Translations under genes and position numbers: made by a program
Assembly (NCBI RefSeq): GCF_003207815.1
Contig: NZ_NKTX01000008.1
Location: 1-64,000 of the forward strand
Source of the DNA: Komagataeibacter oboediens
GTDB lineage: Bacteria; Pseudomonadota; Alphaproteobacteria; Acetobacterales; Acetobacteraceae
DNA: 64,000 nt
Direction: 5' to 3'
Notes under the pieces: model-generated
Database searches by the model: none
What the model was told of the DNA's origin: nothing
What the model saw: the letters and a program-made list of their open reading frames with translations, nothing else
Shown here: positions 50,952-59,597 of the stretch, piece after piece
How the letters are laid out: each line of letters begins with the position of its first letter
Position numbering within the stretch: position 1 is the stretch's first letter

Positions 50952-52208
50952 ATGATGGATCTTGCACTTTTCCCCGATAATGACGCCTACGTACTGGCCG
51001 ATGCCACACTGCCCGCAGCCGATGGCAGCCTGCTGCGCCGCAATCTGGTCATCGAAGGCGGGCGGATCGCCGCCATATCCGAACGCGCGCCCGATACGGC
51101 CCTCCCGGTGGTGGCGCTGGATGGCGCCATGGTCTGGCCCGCCATGGCGGATATCCACACTCATCTGGACAAGGGGTTCATATGGGACCGGACCCCCAAC
51201 CCCGACGGGACCTTCATGGGGGCGCTGCAGGCCGTCAATCAGGACCGCGAAGCTTACTGGAGCACGGAAGACGTACGCCGCCGCATGACATTCGCGCTGC
51301 GCTGCGCATACGCGCATGGCACGCAGGCGGTGCGTACCCATCTGGACACCATGGGTACGCACGGGCAGCGGGTGTGGCCACTGGTCCGGGACATGCAGGC
51401 GCAGTGGGCGGGCCGGATCGCGCTGCAGGCCGTCTCCCTCGTCATGCCGCAGTCCTACGCAGGGGAAGACGGCGAACGCATCGCGCGCGATGTTGCCAGC
51501 ACGCCGGGCGCGTGTCTTGGCGCGGTGCTCATGCACGACAACGCCACGCCGGAACATCTGGAGCGCCTGTTCGCACTGGCGGAACGCTTTGGCTGCGGGC
51601 TGGACCTGCATGTGGACGAAAACAACGTGCGCGGCGGCACCGCCCTGCAGACCGTGGCCGAGACGGTCATGCGACGGCGCTTCAGGCTGCCGGTGCTGTG
51701 CGGGCACTGCTGCAGCCTGTCGGTGCAGGATGCGCCGCATCAGGCCGAGATCGTGAAAAGCGTGGCCGATGCGGGCATTGGCATCGTCAGCCTGCCCATG
51801 TGCAACATGTACCTGCAGGACCGCACGCCCTGCCGCACCCCGCTGTGGCGCGGCGTGACAATGGTGCACGAACTGCACGCGGCGGGCGTGCCGGTCATGT
51901 TCGCCAGCGACAACACGCGCGACCCGTTCTATGCCTATGGCGACCTTGACATGGCGGAGGTATTTTCGCAGGCCGTGCGCATTGCGCATCTTGACCATCC
52001 GTTCGGCGGGTGGTGGCAGTCCGTGTCCGTCACCCCTGCGCGATGGATGGGGCTGGACACGACGCTGCGGGCCGGCAGCCCCGCCGACCTGGTAATTTTC
52101 GCGGCCCGGGACATGAACCAGCTTGTCACCCGGCCCACGGCGCCACGGGCCGTCATACGCCACGGAAGGGCGATCGATGCACGCGCGCCCTCATACGCCG
52201 AACTGTGA
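50952..52208 (+). CDS. Cytosine deaminase-like amidohydrolase
   Basis: A 418-residue amidohydrolase of the CodA-like branch. Metal ligands and catalytic residues appear in ADIHTHLDKGFIW (about 57-69), LDLHVDENN (about 218-226), LCGHCCSLS (about 253) and MFASDNTRDPFY (about 316-327). In CodA the equivalent residues bind one Fe/Zn and deaminate cytosine or ring-amidine analogues such as creatinine and isoguanine. Divergent from the ABC operon, it shares the promoter region and probably the substrate. The next codon is also ATG, so the start is 50952 or 50955. Confidence 0.85.
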   Translation: MMDLALFPDNDAYVLADATLPAADGSLLRRNLVIEGGRIAAISERAPDTALPVVALDGAMVWPAMADIHTHLDKGFIWDRTPNPDGTFMGALQAVNQDREAYWSTEDVRRRMTFALRCAYAHGTQAVRTHLDTMGTHGQRVWPLVRDMQAQWAGRIALQAVSLVMPQSYAGEDGERIARDVASTPGACLGAVLMHDNATPEHLERLFALAERFGCGLDLHVDENNVRGGTALQTVAETVMRRRFRLPVLCGHCCSLSVQDAPHQAEIVKSVADAGIGIVSLPMCNMYLQDRTPCRTPLWRGVTMVHELHAAGVPVMFASDNTRDPFYAYGDLDMAEVFSQAVRIAHLDHPFGGWWQSVSVTPARWMGLDTTLRAGSPADLVIFAARDMNQLVTRPTAPRAVIRHGRAIDARAPSYAEL

Positions 52209-52278
52209 CAGGTCGCGCAAGCGTCCGGCCACACCCCTTTTTCTTTTGCTACCAGTTCTGAAAAATGGATAGACCATC

Positions 52279-53724
52279 ATGAAGCCAATCGGAAAAAGAA
52301 CCCTGCTGGCAGCCACGATGCTGTGCCTGCTGCCATTTGCCCATGCGGGTGCTGCGGACAGCCAGCCATCGTTTCTTGTAAAGAACGCTTATATATTCTC
52401 CATGTCGGATAAATATAAGAAGCCCTTTACCGGATACATGCTGATCGACGCCAATGGCACGATCATGTCCGTTGCGCCCGGCACACCCGGCGCGGGCATC
52501 CATGCCACGACCACGCTTGACGCGCATGGCCACTGGATCATGCCGGGCTTCATTTCCGCCCACAGCCACCTGTGGCAGGCCGCCTATCGTGGTCTGGCGC
52601 AGGACAAGACGCTGCCGGGATGGATTGACGCGTTGTATGACAAGGCTGCCAGCCGCGCGCAGGCCGAGGATTTTTACTGGTTTACGCTGGATGGCGCGCT
52701 TGACCACCTGCAGCATGGCGTGACGGCAGCCTATAATTTCAATTACGGCAATCACTGGGGCCAGCCGAAAACCGAACGTGACAACGTGGACCACCAGCAG
52801 TTCCGCGCGGAAATGGATTCCGGCCTGCGCTTCGTACACGGCATCAACCCCACGGCGGACGCCGTCGACCATTCGCTGGATGGCGCGCGCCAGCACCTGC
52901 GCGGCTTCATTGACTGGTCAAGGGCGCAGCCTGCCAGCACCACATTCCTGTCCGTCATGCTGAATGGCACCGTCGCCTTTCAGGACAGTCCGGCCCATGC
53001 CCAGTCCGAAGCAATGCTGGAAGCGGCCCTGATGAAGGAATTCGGGGTCAGCAACCAGACCCATTACCTTGAACCGCCCGATACCATCGCGTCCGAACAG
53101 GCGGTCTTTCCCTATTTCGCGCAGAGCGGGATGATGGGGCCGAATCTGATCTTCGGGCACTTCATCCATACCACGCCCGAAATCCTGTCGCAGACAGGCC
53201 ATGCAGGGGCCGCCATGTCATGGAACCCCCTGTCCAACGGGCGGCTGGCCTCGGGCACGGCTGACATTCCCACCTACCTCAAGGACGGCATCCGTGTGGG
53301 CATGGGCGAAGATGGGGAGGCGAGTGCCGATCTGGCCGATCCGTTCGAAAACATGCGCACGGGGCTGTACGCCATCCGCGACAAATACCAGAGCGCCAGC
53401 ATCATGAGCCCCTATGACGTGCTGCGCCTGCATACGGTTGGCAGCGCGTCCGTCCTGCAGGTTTCCGACCGTCTGGGCAGCCTTGAGGCGGGCAAGCTTG
53501 CCGATTTTCTTGTGATCGACCCGACGCATCTCGCACATGTGTTTGATCCGTACGCAACGCTGGTCCTTGCCGCGTCCGAGCGGGATCTGGAACAGGTCTA
53601 TGTTGGCGGAAGGCTGGTGGTGGACCACGGCAGGGTGCTGACGCAGGACATCAGCGCGGTGGAAGCGCAGGCCGACCGGCGCGTGGCGGCATCGCTGCCG
53701 CACCATGCCGGTCGCCATAAATAA
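52279..53724 (+). CDS. Exported amidohydrolase (TRZ/ATZ-like)
   Basis: A 481-residue metal-dependent hydrolase with a Sec signal (MKPIGKRTLLAATMLCLLPFAHAGA). The core matches chlorohydrolase/guanine-deaminase-type enzymes: GFISAHSHLWQ near 91-101, IFGHFIHTTPE near 293, and MGEDGEASADLADP near 340, ending in an LGSLEAGKLADFLVID strand. The metal ligand pattern is modified (AHSH rather than HTH), and MGEDG replaces the usual SDG or TDS. Periplasmic members of this family are rarely characterised. It follows the deaminase-like gene by 70 bp on the same strand and may belong to its transcript. Confidence 0.82.
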   Translation: MKPIGKRTLLAATMLCLLPFAHAGAADSQPSFLVKNAYIFSMSDKYKKPFTGYMLIDANGTIMSVAPGTPGAGIHATTTLDAHGHWIMPGFISAHSHLWQAAYRGLAQDKTLPGWIDALYDKAASRAQAEDFYWFTLDGALDHLQHGVTAAYNFNYGNHWGQPKTERDNVDHQQFRAEMDSGLRFVHGINPTADAVDHSLDGARQHLRGFIDWSRAQPASTTFLSVMLNGTVAFQDSPAHAQSEAMLEAALMKEFGVSNQTHYLEPPDTIASEQAVFPYFAQSGMMGPNLIFGHFIHTTPEILSQTGHAGAAMSWNPLSNGRLASGTADIPTYLKDGIRVGMGEDGEASADLADPFENMRTGLYAIRDKYQSASIMSPYDVLRLHTVGSASVLQVSDRLGSLEAGKLADFLVIDPTHLAHVFDPYATLVLAASERDLEQVYVGGRLVVDHGRVLTQDISAVEAQADRRVAASLPHHAGRHK

Positions 53725-54199
53725 GACGCTACCTGAAATCAGCTTATTGATAAAAAACAGATAAAAGTTTGCGGGTGTCGCCTTTTCCCAAAAAGGCGAC
53801 GTCTCCCGAAGCTTTCCGCAGATTTACCGGACGTTTCGCAAGGCGGCTTTCCAGACAGTCCTCATACTTCCGGGTGCCGTTTTCCAAAAGGCGACGTGCA
53901 CGGCGCCGGACAGCCATGCAGGGCAGGGGAAATACTGCCTCCAGCCCCGGCGGGCCGATACGGGCAGGTGTCAATTAAAATGCAACAGCGTGTGGCCGTC
54001 TTTGTGTCTGGCGCAATCTTGCCGCATCTGTAACGTTTACCGGTCCCTTCACCTGATGTGATGATCCGGCCATGCCGGACGCGTGGCATGATCCATGGGC
54101 AACCGGGAACGATCAGGGGCGGCAGCGCCGTTGTGCCGCTTTCGGATGCATCCGGATTTCATGGCGGGTGTGGTCTGGAAACGAAAGCGAAAGTATTTG
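53725..54199. other. Repeat-bearing gap before the purine nucleoside permease pseudogene
   Basis: It contains repeat copies C and D (listed separately) and then about 300 bases with no recognisable gene. The 70 bp before 54200 hold no clear promoter; a second in-frame ATG at 54149 is possible for the downstream pseudogene. Confidence 0.5.
53764..53898 (+). repeat. Dispersed hairpin repeat, copies C (53764-53816) and D (53866-53898) with module 2 between
   Basis: Copy C reads AAGTTTGCGGGTGTCGCC, TTTTCCCAAAAAGGCGACG and TCTCCCGAAGCTTTCC. Module 2 follows at 53830-53863 (ACGTTTCGCAAGGCGGC, then TTTCCAGACAGTCCT). Copy D repeats only the GGGTGCCGTTTTCCAAAAGGCGACG part. All are in the same orientation as copy F near 61.3 kb. 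They lie just after the stop of the exported amidohydrolase. Confidence 0.6.
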
Positions 54200-55293
54200 A
54201 TGGCTGACCAGAGGCGAAGCAGGTTTCCTGCCGGTATTTTTACATCTGTCATGCTTGCGGGCGCGGCCTGCCTGCCCATGGCCGCGCATGGCGCGACACC
54301 TGCGCAGGAAGTCAGGTTTGTTGTCGTGACCAACTGGGAAAATGGCGCGGATAGCGGCGATGAACCCGGTGAGTACCAGAACTGGGTTGAACGCGAACAT
54401 CTGGATGAAAAAGTGCCCGTCCGCGGTGCGCCCGACGTGGTCCGCCGCAACAGGGCAGGGCTGTATGGCCTGGTGCTGCGGCATGGCGTAACGGACCTTG
54501 CGGCGTTCGTCCTTGATCCGCGTTTCGACTTCCATCACACCTACTGGCTGTTTACGGGCATCTCGGGTGTTGACCCCAATGCGGCCTCGGTCGGGAGCGT
54601 TGCATGGGCGCGCTGGGTCGTGGATGGTGATGCCCTGCGTGAAATTGATGACCGCACCATTCCCAAGGACTGGCCTTACGGGCTGTACGCCATCGGCGCA
54701 TCGCGTCCCAACACCCTGCCCGAAGCGCCGAACCATTATGGATCGGTGACGGATGTGGCGGAACTGACACGGGCATATCCGCTTAACCAGGGGCTGGCGC
54801 GCTGGGCATTCGCACTCAGCCAGCGGGTCAACCTGGCCGATGACCCGGCCATCGCCCTGCGGCGCAAGGCATGGACGGGCTTCGATCAGGCCCGCAAGCC
54901 ACCCTTTGTCCTGATGGGCGAGACACTGGGCGCGGAACGCTACTGGCACGGCGCGCCGCGCAACCGCCGCGCAACCGCTGGGCACAGGACTGGGTCAGGC
55001 TGTGGACACATGGGCAGGGCAAATTCGTCATGACGAATGAGGAAAGCCAGACCTACCAGCGTGAAATGCGCACGCTGGCCACGCTGGGCTTTGTCGATCC
55101 CGACCGGATCATGGTGCTGCGTTCAGGCAGCAATTTCTCGGTCCCGCCGCCGGGCGTGCCCGTGACGCAGTCGATGGGGGATGAAGGACCGGGGCAGTCA
55201 CTGGCGTTTGACAATAATGAACGGGCAGGGGAGCCGGTGATCGAGGAAATCCTGTCGAACTGGAAAAAATACCGCGACAATGTTCCCTCATGA
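54200..55293 (+). pseudogene. Purine nucleoside permease (NUP family), frameshifted
   Basis: Two overlapping frames together make one NUP-family protein. The first (from 54200) has a signal peptide (...MLAGAACLPMAAHG), the opening EVRFVVVTNWENGADSGDEPGEY and the middle up to ERYWHGAPRNR. The second frame continues WAQDWVRLWTHGQGKFVMTNEE to the stop at 55293. The break is an 11-bp tandem duplication (54956-54977). Removing one copy restores HGAPRNRWAQDW, a continuous NUP motif. Without it the protein ends about 18 residues after the break. NUP proteins are linked to nucleoside uptake, fitting the local theme. The lesion is either real inactivation or a sequencing/assembly error. Confidence 0.85.
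54956..54977 (+). repeat. 11-bp tandem duplication causing the NUP frameshift
   Basis: CCGCGCAACCG occurs twice in direct succession (54956-54966 and 54967-54977). An 11-bp gain shifts the frame by +2. Deleting either copy rejoins the two reading frames exactly. Confidence 0.9.
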
Positions 55294-55345
55294 CAAATCT
55301 TCTTAATAAATACACATAAGTGCTGGCGGCAGTGGTTTAACAGGA

Positions 55346-55379
55346 CCTGCCGGATGACCGGGACATTCCATCCGGCAGG
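55346..55379. terminator. Perfect hairpin upstream of the S1/P1 nuclease
   Basis: CCTGCCGGATG-accgggacattc-CATCCGGCAGG, an 11-bp perfect stem. It lies 53 nt past the NUP stop and 26 nt before the nuclease start, just ahead of its GAGGAGG ribosome site. It may terminate the NUP transcript or structure the nuclease leader. Confidence 0.45.
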
Positions 55380-55405
55380 CACACCGATGAGGAGGCAACG
55401 TCACG

Positions 55406-56314
55406 ATGAGCAGCAGGTCTTCCGATACGCGCGCCAACAGGCGCACGCCGGTCTGGTGCATTGGCGCCGCACTCCTCGGCCTGTCCATGTGTCCCGACCG
55501 GGCGCATGCATGGGGTATGGAAGGCCACGAAGCCATTGCGGCACTTGCGTGGAAATACATGACGCCGGATACCCGTGCGAAGGTTGATGCCATTCTCGCC
55601 ACGGATCACGACACGCTGACCGCGCCGGACCTTATGTCACGCGCAACATGGGCCGATAAATGGCGTGCCGCAGGGCACCCGGAAACAGGGCCATGGCATT
55701 TCATCGACCTTGAGATCGACCACCCCGACATGGCCACCGCCTGCCAGACCCCGGCGCAGGGCGGGGGACAGGCCTGCGTCACAAGCCAGCTTGAACGCTT
55801 TGAGCATATCCTGTCCAATCCTGCTTCCACAGACACGGACCGCGTGCTGGCGCTGAAATATGTCATTCATTTCGTGGGGGACATGCACCAGCCCCTGCAC
55901 GCGGCGGACCATGACGACCGGGGCGGCAACTGCGTGCGGATCAGCCTGGGCGGGCCGCGCACGACCAATCTGCACAGCTACTGGGACACGGCGGTGGTCA
56001 CGGAAATAGACCCGGACGCCCGGCATCTGGCCGATCGGCTGTTCGACCAGATTTCCGTCACGCAGAAAGATGCATGGCAGGCCGGCACCCCCACGCAGTG
56101 GGCCATGGAAAGCTTCGGCCTGGCAAAGACATACGTATATGATTTCAATCCCCCGGCCGGGTGTGACGCCAACAGCGCGCCCCTGTCGCTGCCTGCGGGG
56201 TACGACGTAACGGCACGCACGGTCGTGACGGAGCAACTGGAAAAAGCCGGCGTCCGGCTGGCATTCGTCCTGAACCGGGATCTGGCGGATGCAAGCGTTA
56301 GGGCCCCACGGTAA
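55406..56314 (+). CDS. Secreted S1/P1-family nuclease
   Basis: 302 residues. The signal peptide ends AHA and the mature protein begins Trp36-Gly, as required, because the free N-terminal Trp is a zinc ligand in S1/P1 nucleases. Other ligands are in GMEGHEAIA (His41), ATWADKWR, WHFIDLEI, YVIHFVGDMHQPLHAAD and TNLHSYWDT. All three zinc sites can therefore be built. Such enzymes cut single-stranded DNA and RNA to 5'-nucleotides outside the cytoplasm. GAGGAGG precedes the ATG. Neighbouring nucleoside genes suggest a nucleic-acid scavenging role. Confidence 0.92.
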   Translation: MSSRSSDTRANRRTPVWCIGAALLGLSMCPDRAHAWGMEGHEAIAALAWKYMTPDTRAKVDAILATDHDTLTAPDLMSRATWADKWRAAGHPETGPWHFIDLEIDHPDMATACQTPAQGGGQACVTSQLERFEHILSNPASTDTDRVLALKYVIHFVGDMHQPLHAADHDDRGGNCVRISLGGPRTTNLHSYWDTAVVTEIDPDARHLADRLFDQISVTQKDAWQAGTPTQWAMESFGLAKTYVYDFNPPAGCDANSAPLSLPAGYDVTARTVVTEQLEKAGVRLAFVLNRDLADASVRAPR

Positions 56315-56436
56315 CGGGATGGCCTGCATGCCGTGTGCGGCGCATGGACGGCCCGGCGGCATAAACCGGATTTTCCTGCGATCCGCACGGGAAACAGAGC
56401 GGTTTTCATGTTCATTTCAAAGAAGGGCGATACGCC

Positions 56437-57741
56437 GTGATCCTTTTTTCAGACAGCATTCTTTCGCGCAATACATCCCGACACGGCCGCCTGCGCTGGC
56501 TGGCGGGCTGCGCCATGGTCATGGCCGGCCTTGTCGCAAACGGCAACGTGGCCCGTGCGGATGACAGCACGCAGCGGAATTTCCAGATCGTGGAAAGCGT
56601 GCCGGAAAATTCCCTGTACGGCCAGCCCGGCATCGCCCGCACCAAGGATGTCTGGCTGGACATGATCCACCACGCCCAGCATTCCATTGACGCGGCGGTT
56701 TTCTACATTACGGACAAACCCGGCCACAGCATGTCCGACATCCTCGACGCCCTGACGGAACGCGCCAGGGCGGGCGTGCAGGTGCGTATCGTGGTGGAGC
56801 AGTCCTTCCTGAAGGAAACGGGAAGCGTTCTGGAAAAACTGAAGACCATTCCCAATATCTCGACCGCCATCCTGCCCGGCCATATGCTGACGGGTGGCAT
56901 CCTGCATGCCAAATACATGGTTGTTGACAATAACAGCGTATTCGTGGGCAGCCAGAACTGGGACTGGCGCGCGCTTGAACACATTCATGAAATTGGCGCA
57001 CGGATCGACAATGCGCCGATAGCACGCGATTTTGAATCGGACTTCAACATGCTGTGGATGCTGGCGCAGGGCGCGCCGCTGTCCAATGCCTATGCCAAAT
57101 TCGCGGCGACACCGGATATCGCGCCCGTGACGCAGGCCAACCCGGTTATCCTGTCGGACGGGACACAGCCGCTGATTGCCTTTCCCGCCTTCAGCCCGGC
57201 GGTCATGATGCCGTCCTCCCTGACGACCGAGGAAAAGGCGCTGGTGGACATGATCCACGGCGCGCGCAAGACCCTGCGCCTGCAGGTCCTGACCATGAGC
57301 GCATTCAACCATTACGGCGCGCGTGGCTACTGGCCGGTACTGGATACGGCCCTGCGTGATGCGGCCGCGCGGGGGGTGGAAACCCAGATCATCGTGTCCA
57401 ACTGGTCACTGTCCGAACCGATGCAGTCCTATCTCAAGTCATTGTCCGCCCTGCCGCATGTCACCGTCAAATTCAGTACGGTTCCCGACATGCCGGGGGA
57501 AAAGATACCGTTCGCGCGGGTTGAACACTGCAAATACGCGGTTGCGGATGACAATGCGGTCTATATCGGGACCGGCAACTGGGAACCCAGCTACTTCACG
57601 ACAACAGTCAACGCATCCATTTTCGTGCATGGCGCGTCACCCGCCCGGGACCTGAACGCCATTTTCATGCATGACTGGACCGGACCATACGTAACCCAGC
57701 TTGAAGCGGGCAAGACCTACGCCATGCCAAAGCGCGACTGA
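56437..57741 (+). CDS. Exported phospholipase D-like protein with two HKD motifs
   Basis: 434 residues with a Sec signal ending about residue 41 (GNVARA). The two PLD catalytic motifs are His157-x-Lys159-x4-Asp164 (HAKYMVVD) and His364-x-Lys366-x4-Asp371 (HCKYAVAD), each followed by a GS/GTGNW element. Length and arrangement fit the PLD nuclease/cardiolipin-synthase-like group, without the N-terminal membrane helices of Cls enzymes. It starts with GTG at 56437, supported by AAGGG upstream. It could be a periplasmic nuclease or phospholipase; the nuclease beside it favours nucleic acid slightly. Confidence 0.87.
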   Translation: MILFSDSILSRNTSRHGRLRWLAGCAMVMAGLVANGNVARADDSTQRNFQIVESVPENSLYGQPGIARTKDVWLDMIHHAQHSIDAAVFYITDKPGHSMSDILDALTERARAGVQVRIVVEQSFLKETGSVLEKLKTIPNISTAILPGHMLTGGILHAKYMVVDNNSVFVGSQNWDWRALEHIHEIGARIDNAPIARDFESDFNMLWMLAQGAPLSNAYAKFAATPDIAPVTQANPVILSDGTQPLIAFPAFSPAVMMPSSLTTEEKALVDMIHGARKTLRLQVLTMSAFNHYGARGYWPVLDTALRDAAARGVETQIIVSNWSLSEPMQSYLKSLSALPHVTVKFSTVPDMPGEKIPFARVEHCKYAVADDNAVYIGTGNWEPSYFTTTVNASIFVHGASPARDLNAIFMHDWTGPYVTQLEAGKTYAMPKRD

Positions 57742-57894
57742 CCCGGGCACACAGGCATCTTTCATCCACATTACATGGATCTGCCGCATGGCGACACGGG
57801 CAGGCTGCCCTGACGCCATGCGACACCCCAACCGGCTTGGCACGTCCTTTTTGTAATGATAAGGAAATGAAATGAACGACAATCAGGTGGTGAC

Positions 57895-59514
57895 ATGCAG
57901 GAACGGACGTTAGCACGCGGGCTTCTTACGGCTGTTCTTGCCACCGCCACCGGCATGCTGGCGGCACCGGCGGCGCAGGCCGCCACCCCGTCGGTCACGG
58001 CACCTGTTGGCGTGATTTCGGGCATGACGCAGGGGAATGCGGATATTTTCCTTGGCGTTCCGTTCGCCGCCCCGCCCATGGGGCAGGGCAGGTGGCAGCC
58101 ATCCACGCCCCTTGCGTCCTATCCCGCTCCCGTCCGGGCCACGACCGCACGCATGGGCTGCGCCGCCCCGATCAGCGCCGATGTGGGCGAGACGGTGAAT
58201 GAGGACTGTCTGTACCTCAACATCTATCGCCCGGCGGGCGTGGATGCGCATGCCAGCCTGCCGGTAACCGTCTTCATTCATGGTGGTGGCAACCAGACCG
58301 GCACGCCCGCCAGTTATGACGGGACGGAATTCGCCACGCGCACCCATTCCATCGTGGTCATTCCCACCTACCGGCTGGGGGTTTTCGGTTTCCTGGCCCT
58401 TGGGGGGGAACGGGGGCAGCCGCAGGGGGACCTGGCGCTCAGCGATATCATATCGGCGCTGAAGTGGACCCACGACAATATCGCGGCATTTGGTGGCAAT
58501 GCCACGGGCATGAGCGTGGTGGGCGAGTCAGCCGGGGCTGCGAACATATGTGACGTGCTGACGGCACCTGCGGCCCACGGGCTTGTCACGCAGGCAATCA
58601 TGCAGAGCGGCTTCTGCCCCGGCCGCCCCACGCGCGCGGTGATGGAGGCGATCGGCACGGCAACGGCGCAGGCAGCAGGCTGCACGGGGCCTGACCCGCT
58701 GTCCTGCATGAAACGCCTGCCGGTTCCGGCCCTGCTGGCGGCATGGAATACGGTATGGCAGCAGCCAACCGTCCGGCTGAAGGACGGGACATCCGTCTCC
58801 CGCCCCCTGTTTCCGGTCACGCCGTCCGGCAGCACACTGCAGCCCAAGCCGGTGGACGCGGCAATCCGGGCGGGCGCCGTGGGTTCGGTTCCCGTCCTGA
58901 TCGGCTTCAACCGCGACGAATTGCGGACGTTCCTTGCAGGCTATTATCCGCTGTCAACCGACCGGTACCACGCGCTGCTGAAGCAGGATTACAGTGGGTT
59001 CGCAGCCGACCTGCAAAAGGAATATCCCCTTACCCCGGGACAGGACCCGGTCTATACTCTTTCCGCCCTGCGCACGGACCAGATGCTGATCTGTCCCGCG
59101 CTACGGGCCGCGGCGGTGCTGAATGGCCCGACGCATGTTGCCGTCTATGAATTTGCCGACCGCACCGCGCCGCCCTTCCGCTCGCTGGCCATGAAACTGC
59201 CGGATGCGCCGGGATTTGACCGTGGCGCGTCCCATACGGCGGAACTGCTGTACCTGTTCGGTTACAAATCCGTCGCGGGTCCGCTATCCCCAGTGCAGCA
59301 GGCGCTGTCCGCACAGATGATGGATATGTGGGCCACATTTGGACGGTCGGGCACGACCGCGCCATGGCCGGCATGGACCCCGCAGGCCCCCGATGTCACG
59401 GTGCTGGCGCTGCCGGCCGATGGGGGGATCCGGGTCGAGCACGACGTGGCGACCCGTCACCATTGCGGGTTCTGGGGCCGCCACCCCGCCATTCCCAACA
59501 GCCTTTTCCCGTGA
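57895..59514 (+). CDS. Exported type B carboxylesterase
   Basis: 539 residues with a Sec signal (MLAAPAAQAA). A carboxylesterase-B alpha/beta hydrolase follows. The oxyanion hole is VFIHGGGN, the nucleophile is Ser212 in GESAGA, the acid is Glu342 in FNRDE and the base His447 in GASHTAEL. EDCLYLNIYRP and WTHDNIAAFGGN are diagnostic. It hydrolyses esters in the periplasm or outside the cell; the acyl substrate is unknown. AGGTGG precedes the ATG. A 13-codon reading frame with its own AAGGAA site (57872-57913) overlaps the start, possibly by chance. Confidence 0.9.
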   Translation: MQERTLARGLLTAVLATATGMLAAPAAQAATPSVTAPVGVISGMTQGNADIFLGVPFAAPPMGQGRWQPSTPLASYPAPVRATTARMGCAAPISADVGETVNEDCLYLNIYRPAGVDAHASLPVTVFIHGGGNQTGTPASYDGTEFATRTHSIVVIPTYRLGVFGFLALGGERGQPQGDLALSDIISALKWTHDNIAAFGGNATGMSVVGESAGAANICDVLTAPAAHGLVTQAIMQSGFCPGRPTRAVMEAIGTATAQAAGCTGPDPLSCMKRLPVPALLAAWNTVWQQPTVRLKDGTSVSRPLFPVTPSGSTLQPKPVDAAIRAGAVGSVPVLIGFNRDELRTFLAGYYPLSTDRYHALLKQDYSGFAADLQKEYPLTPGQDPVYTLSALRTDQMLICPALRAAAVLNGPTHVAVYEFADRTAPPFRSLAMKLPDAPGFDRGASHTAELLYLFGYKSVAGPLSPVQQALSAQMMDMWATFGRSGTTAPWPAWTPQAPDVTVLALPADGGIRVEHDVATRHHCGFWGRHPAIPNSLFP

Positions 59515-59597
59515 TCGCGCGTCACCCGCGCCGGACACCCGATGGCGGGCATGTGACGCGGGTCCATCATACCCAGACAGGAAAGTCCCCGCCGTTC

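Noticed and set aside
43066-52208. A classical creatinine or thiamine-precursor pathway
   Set aside because: Creatinase, sarcosine oxidase and thi genes are missing, while the FAD oxidase, CocE hydrolase and cupin have no place in those routes.
57872-57913. 13-codon leader peptide overlapping the carboxylesterase start
   Set aside because: It has a passable AAGGAA site, but the peptide shows no regulatory feature and chance occurrence is likely.
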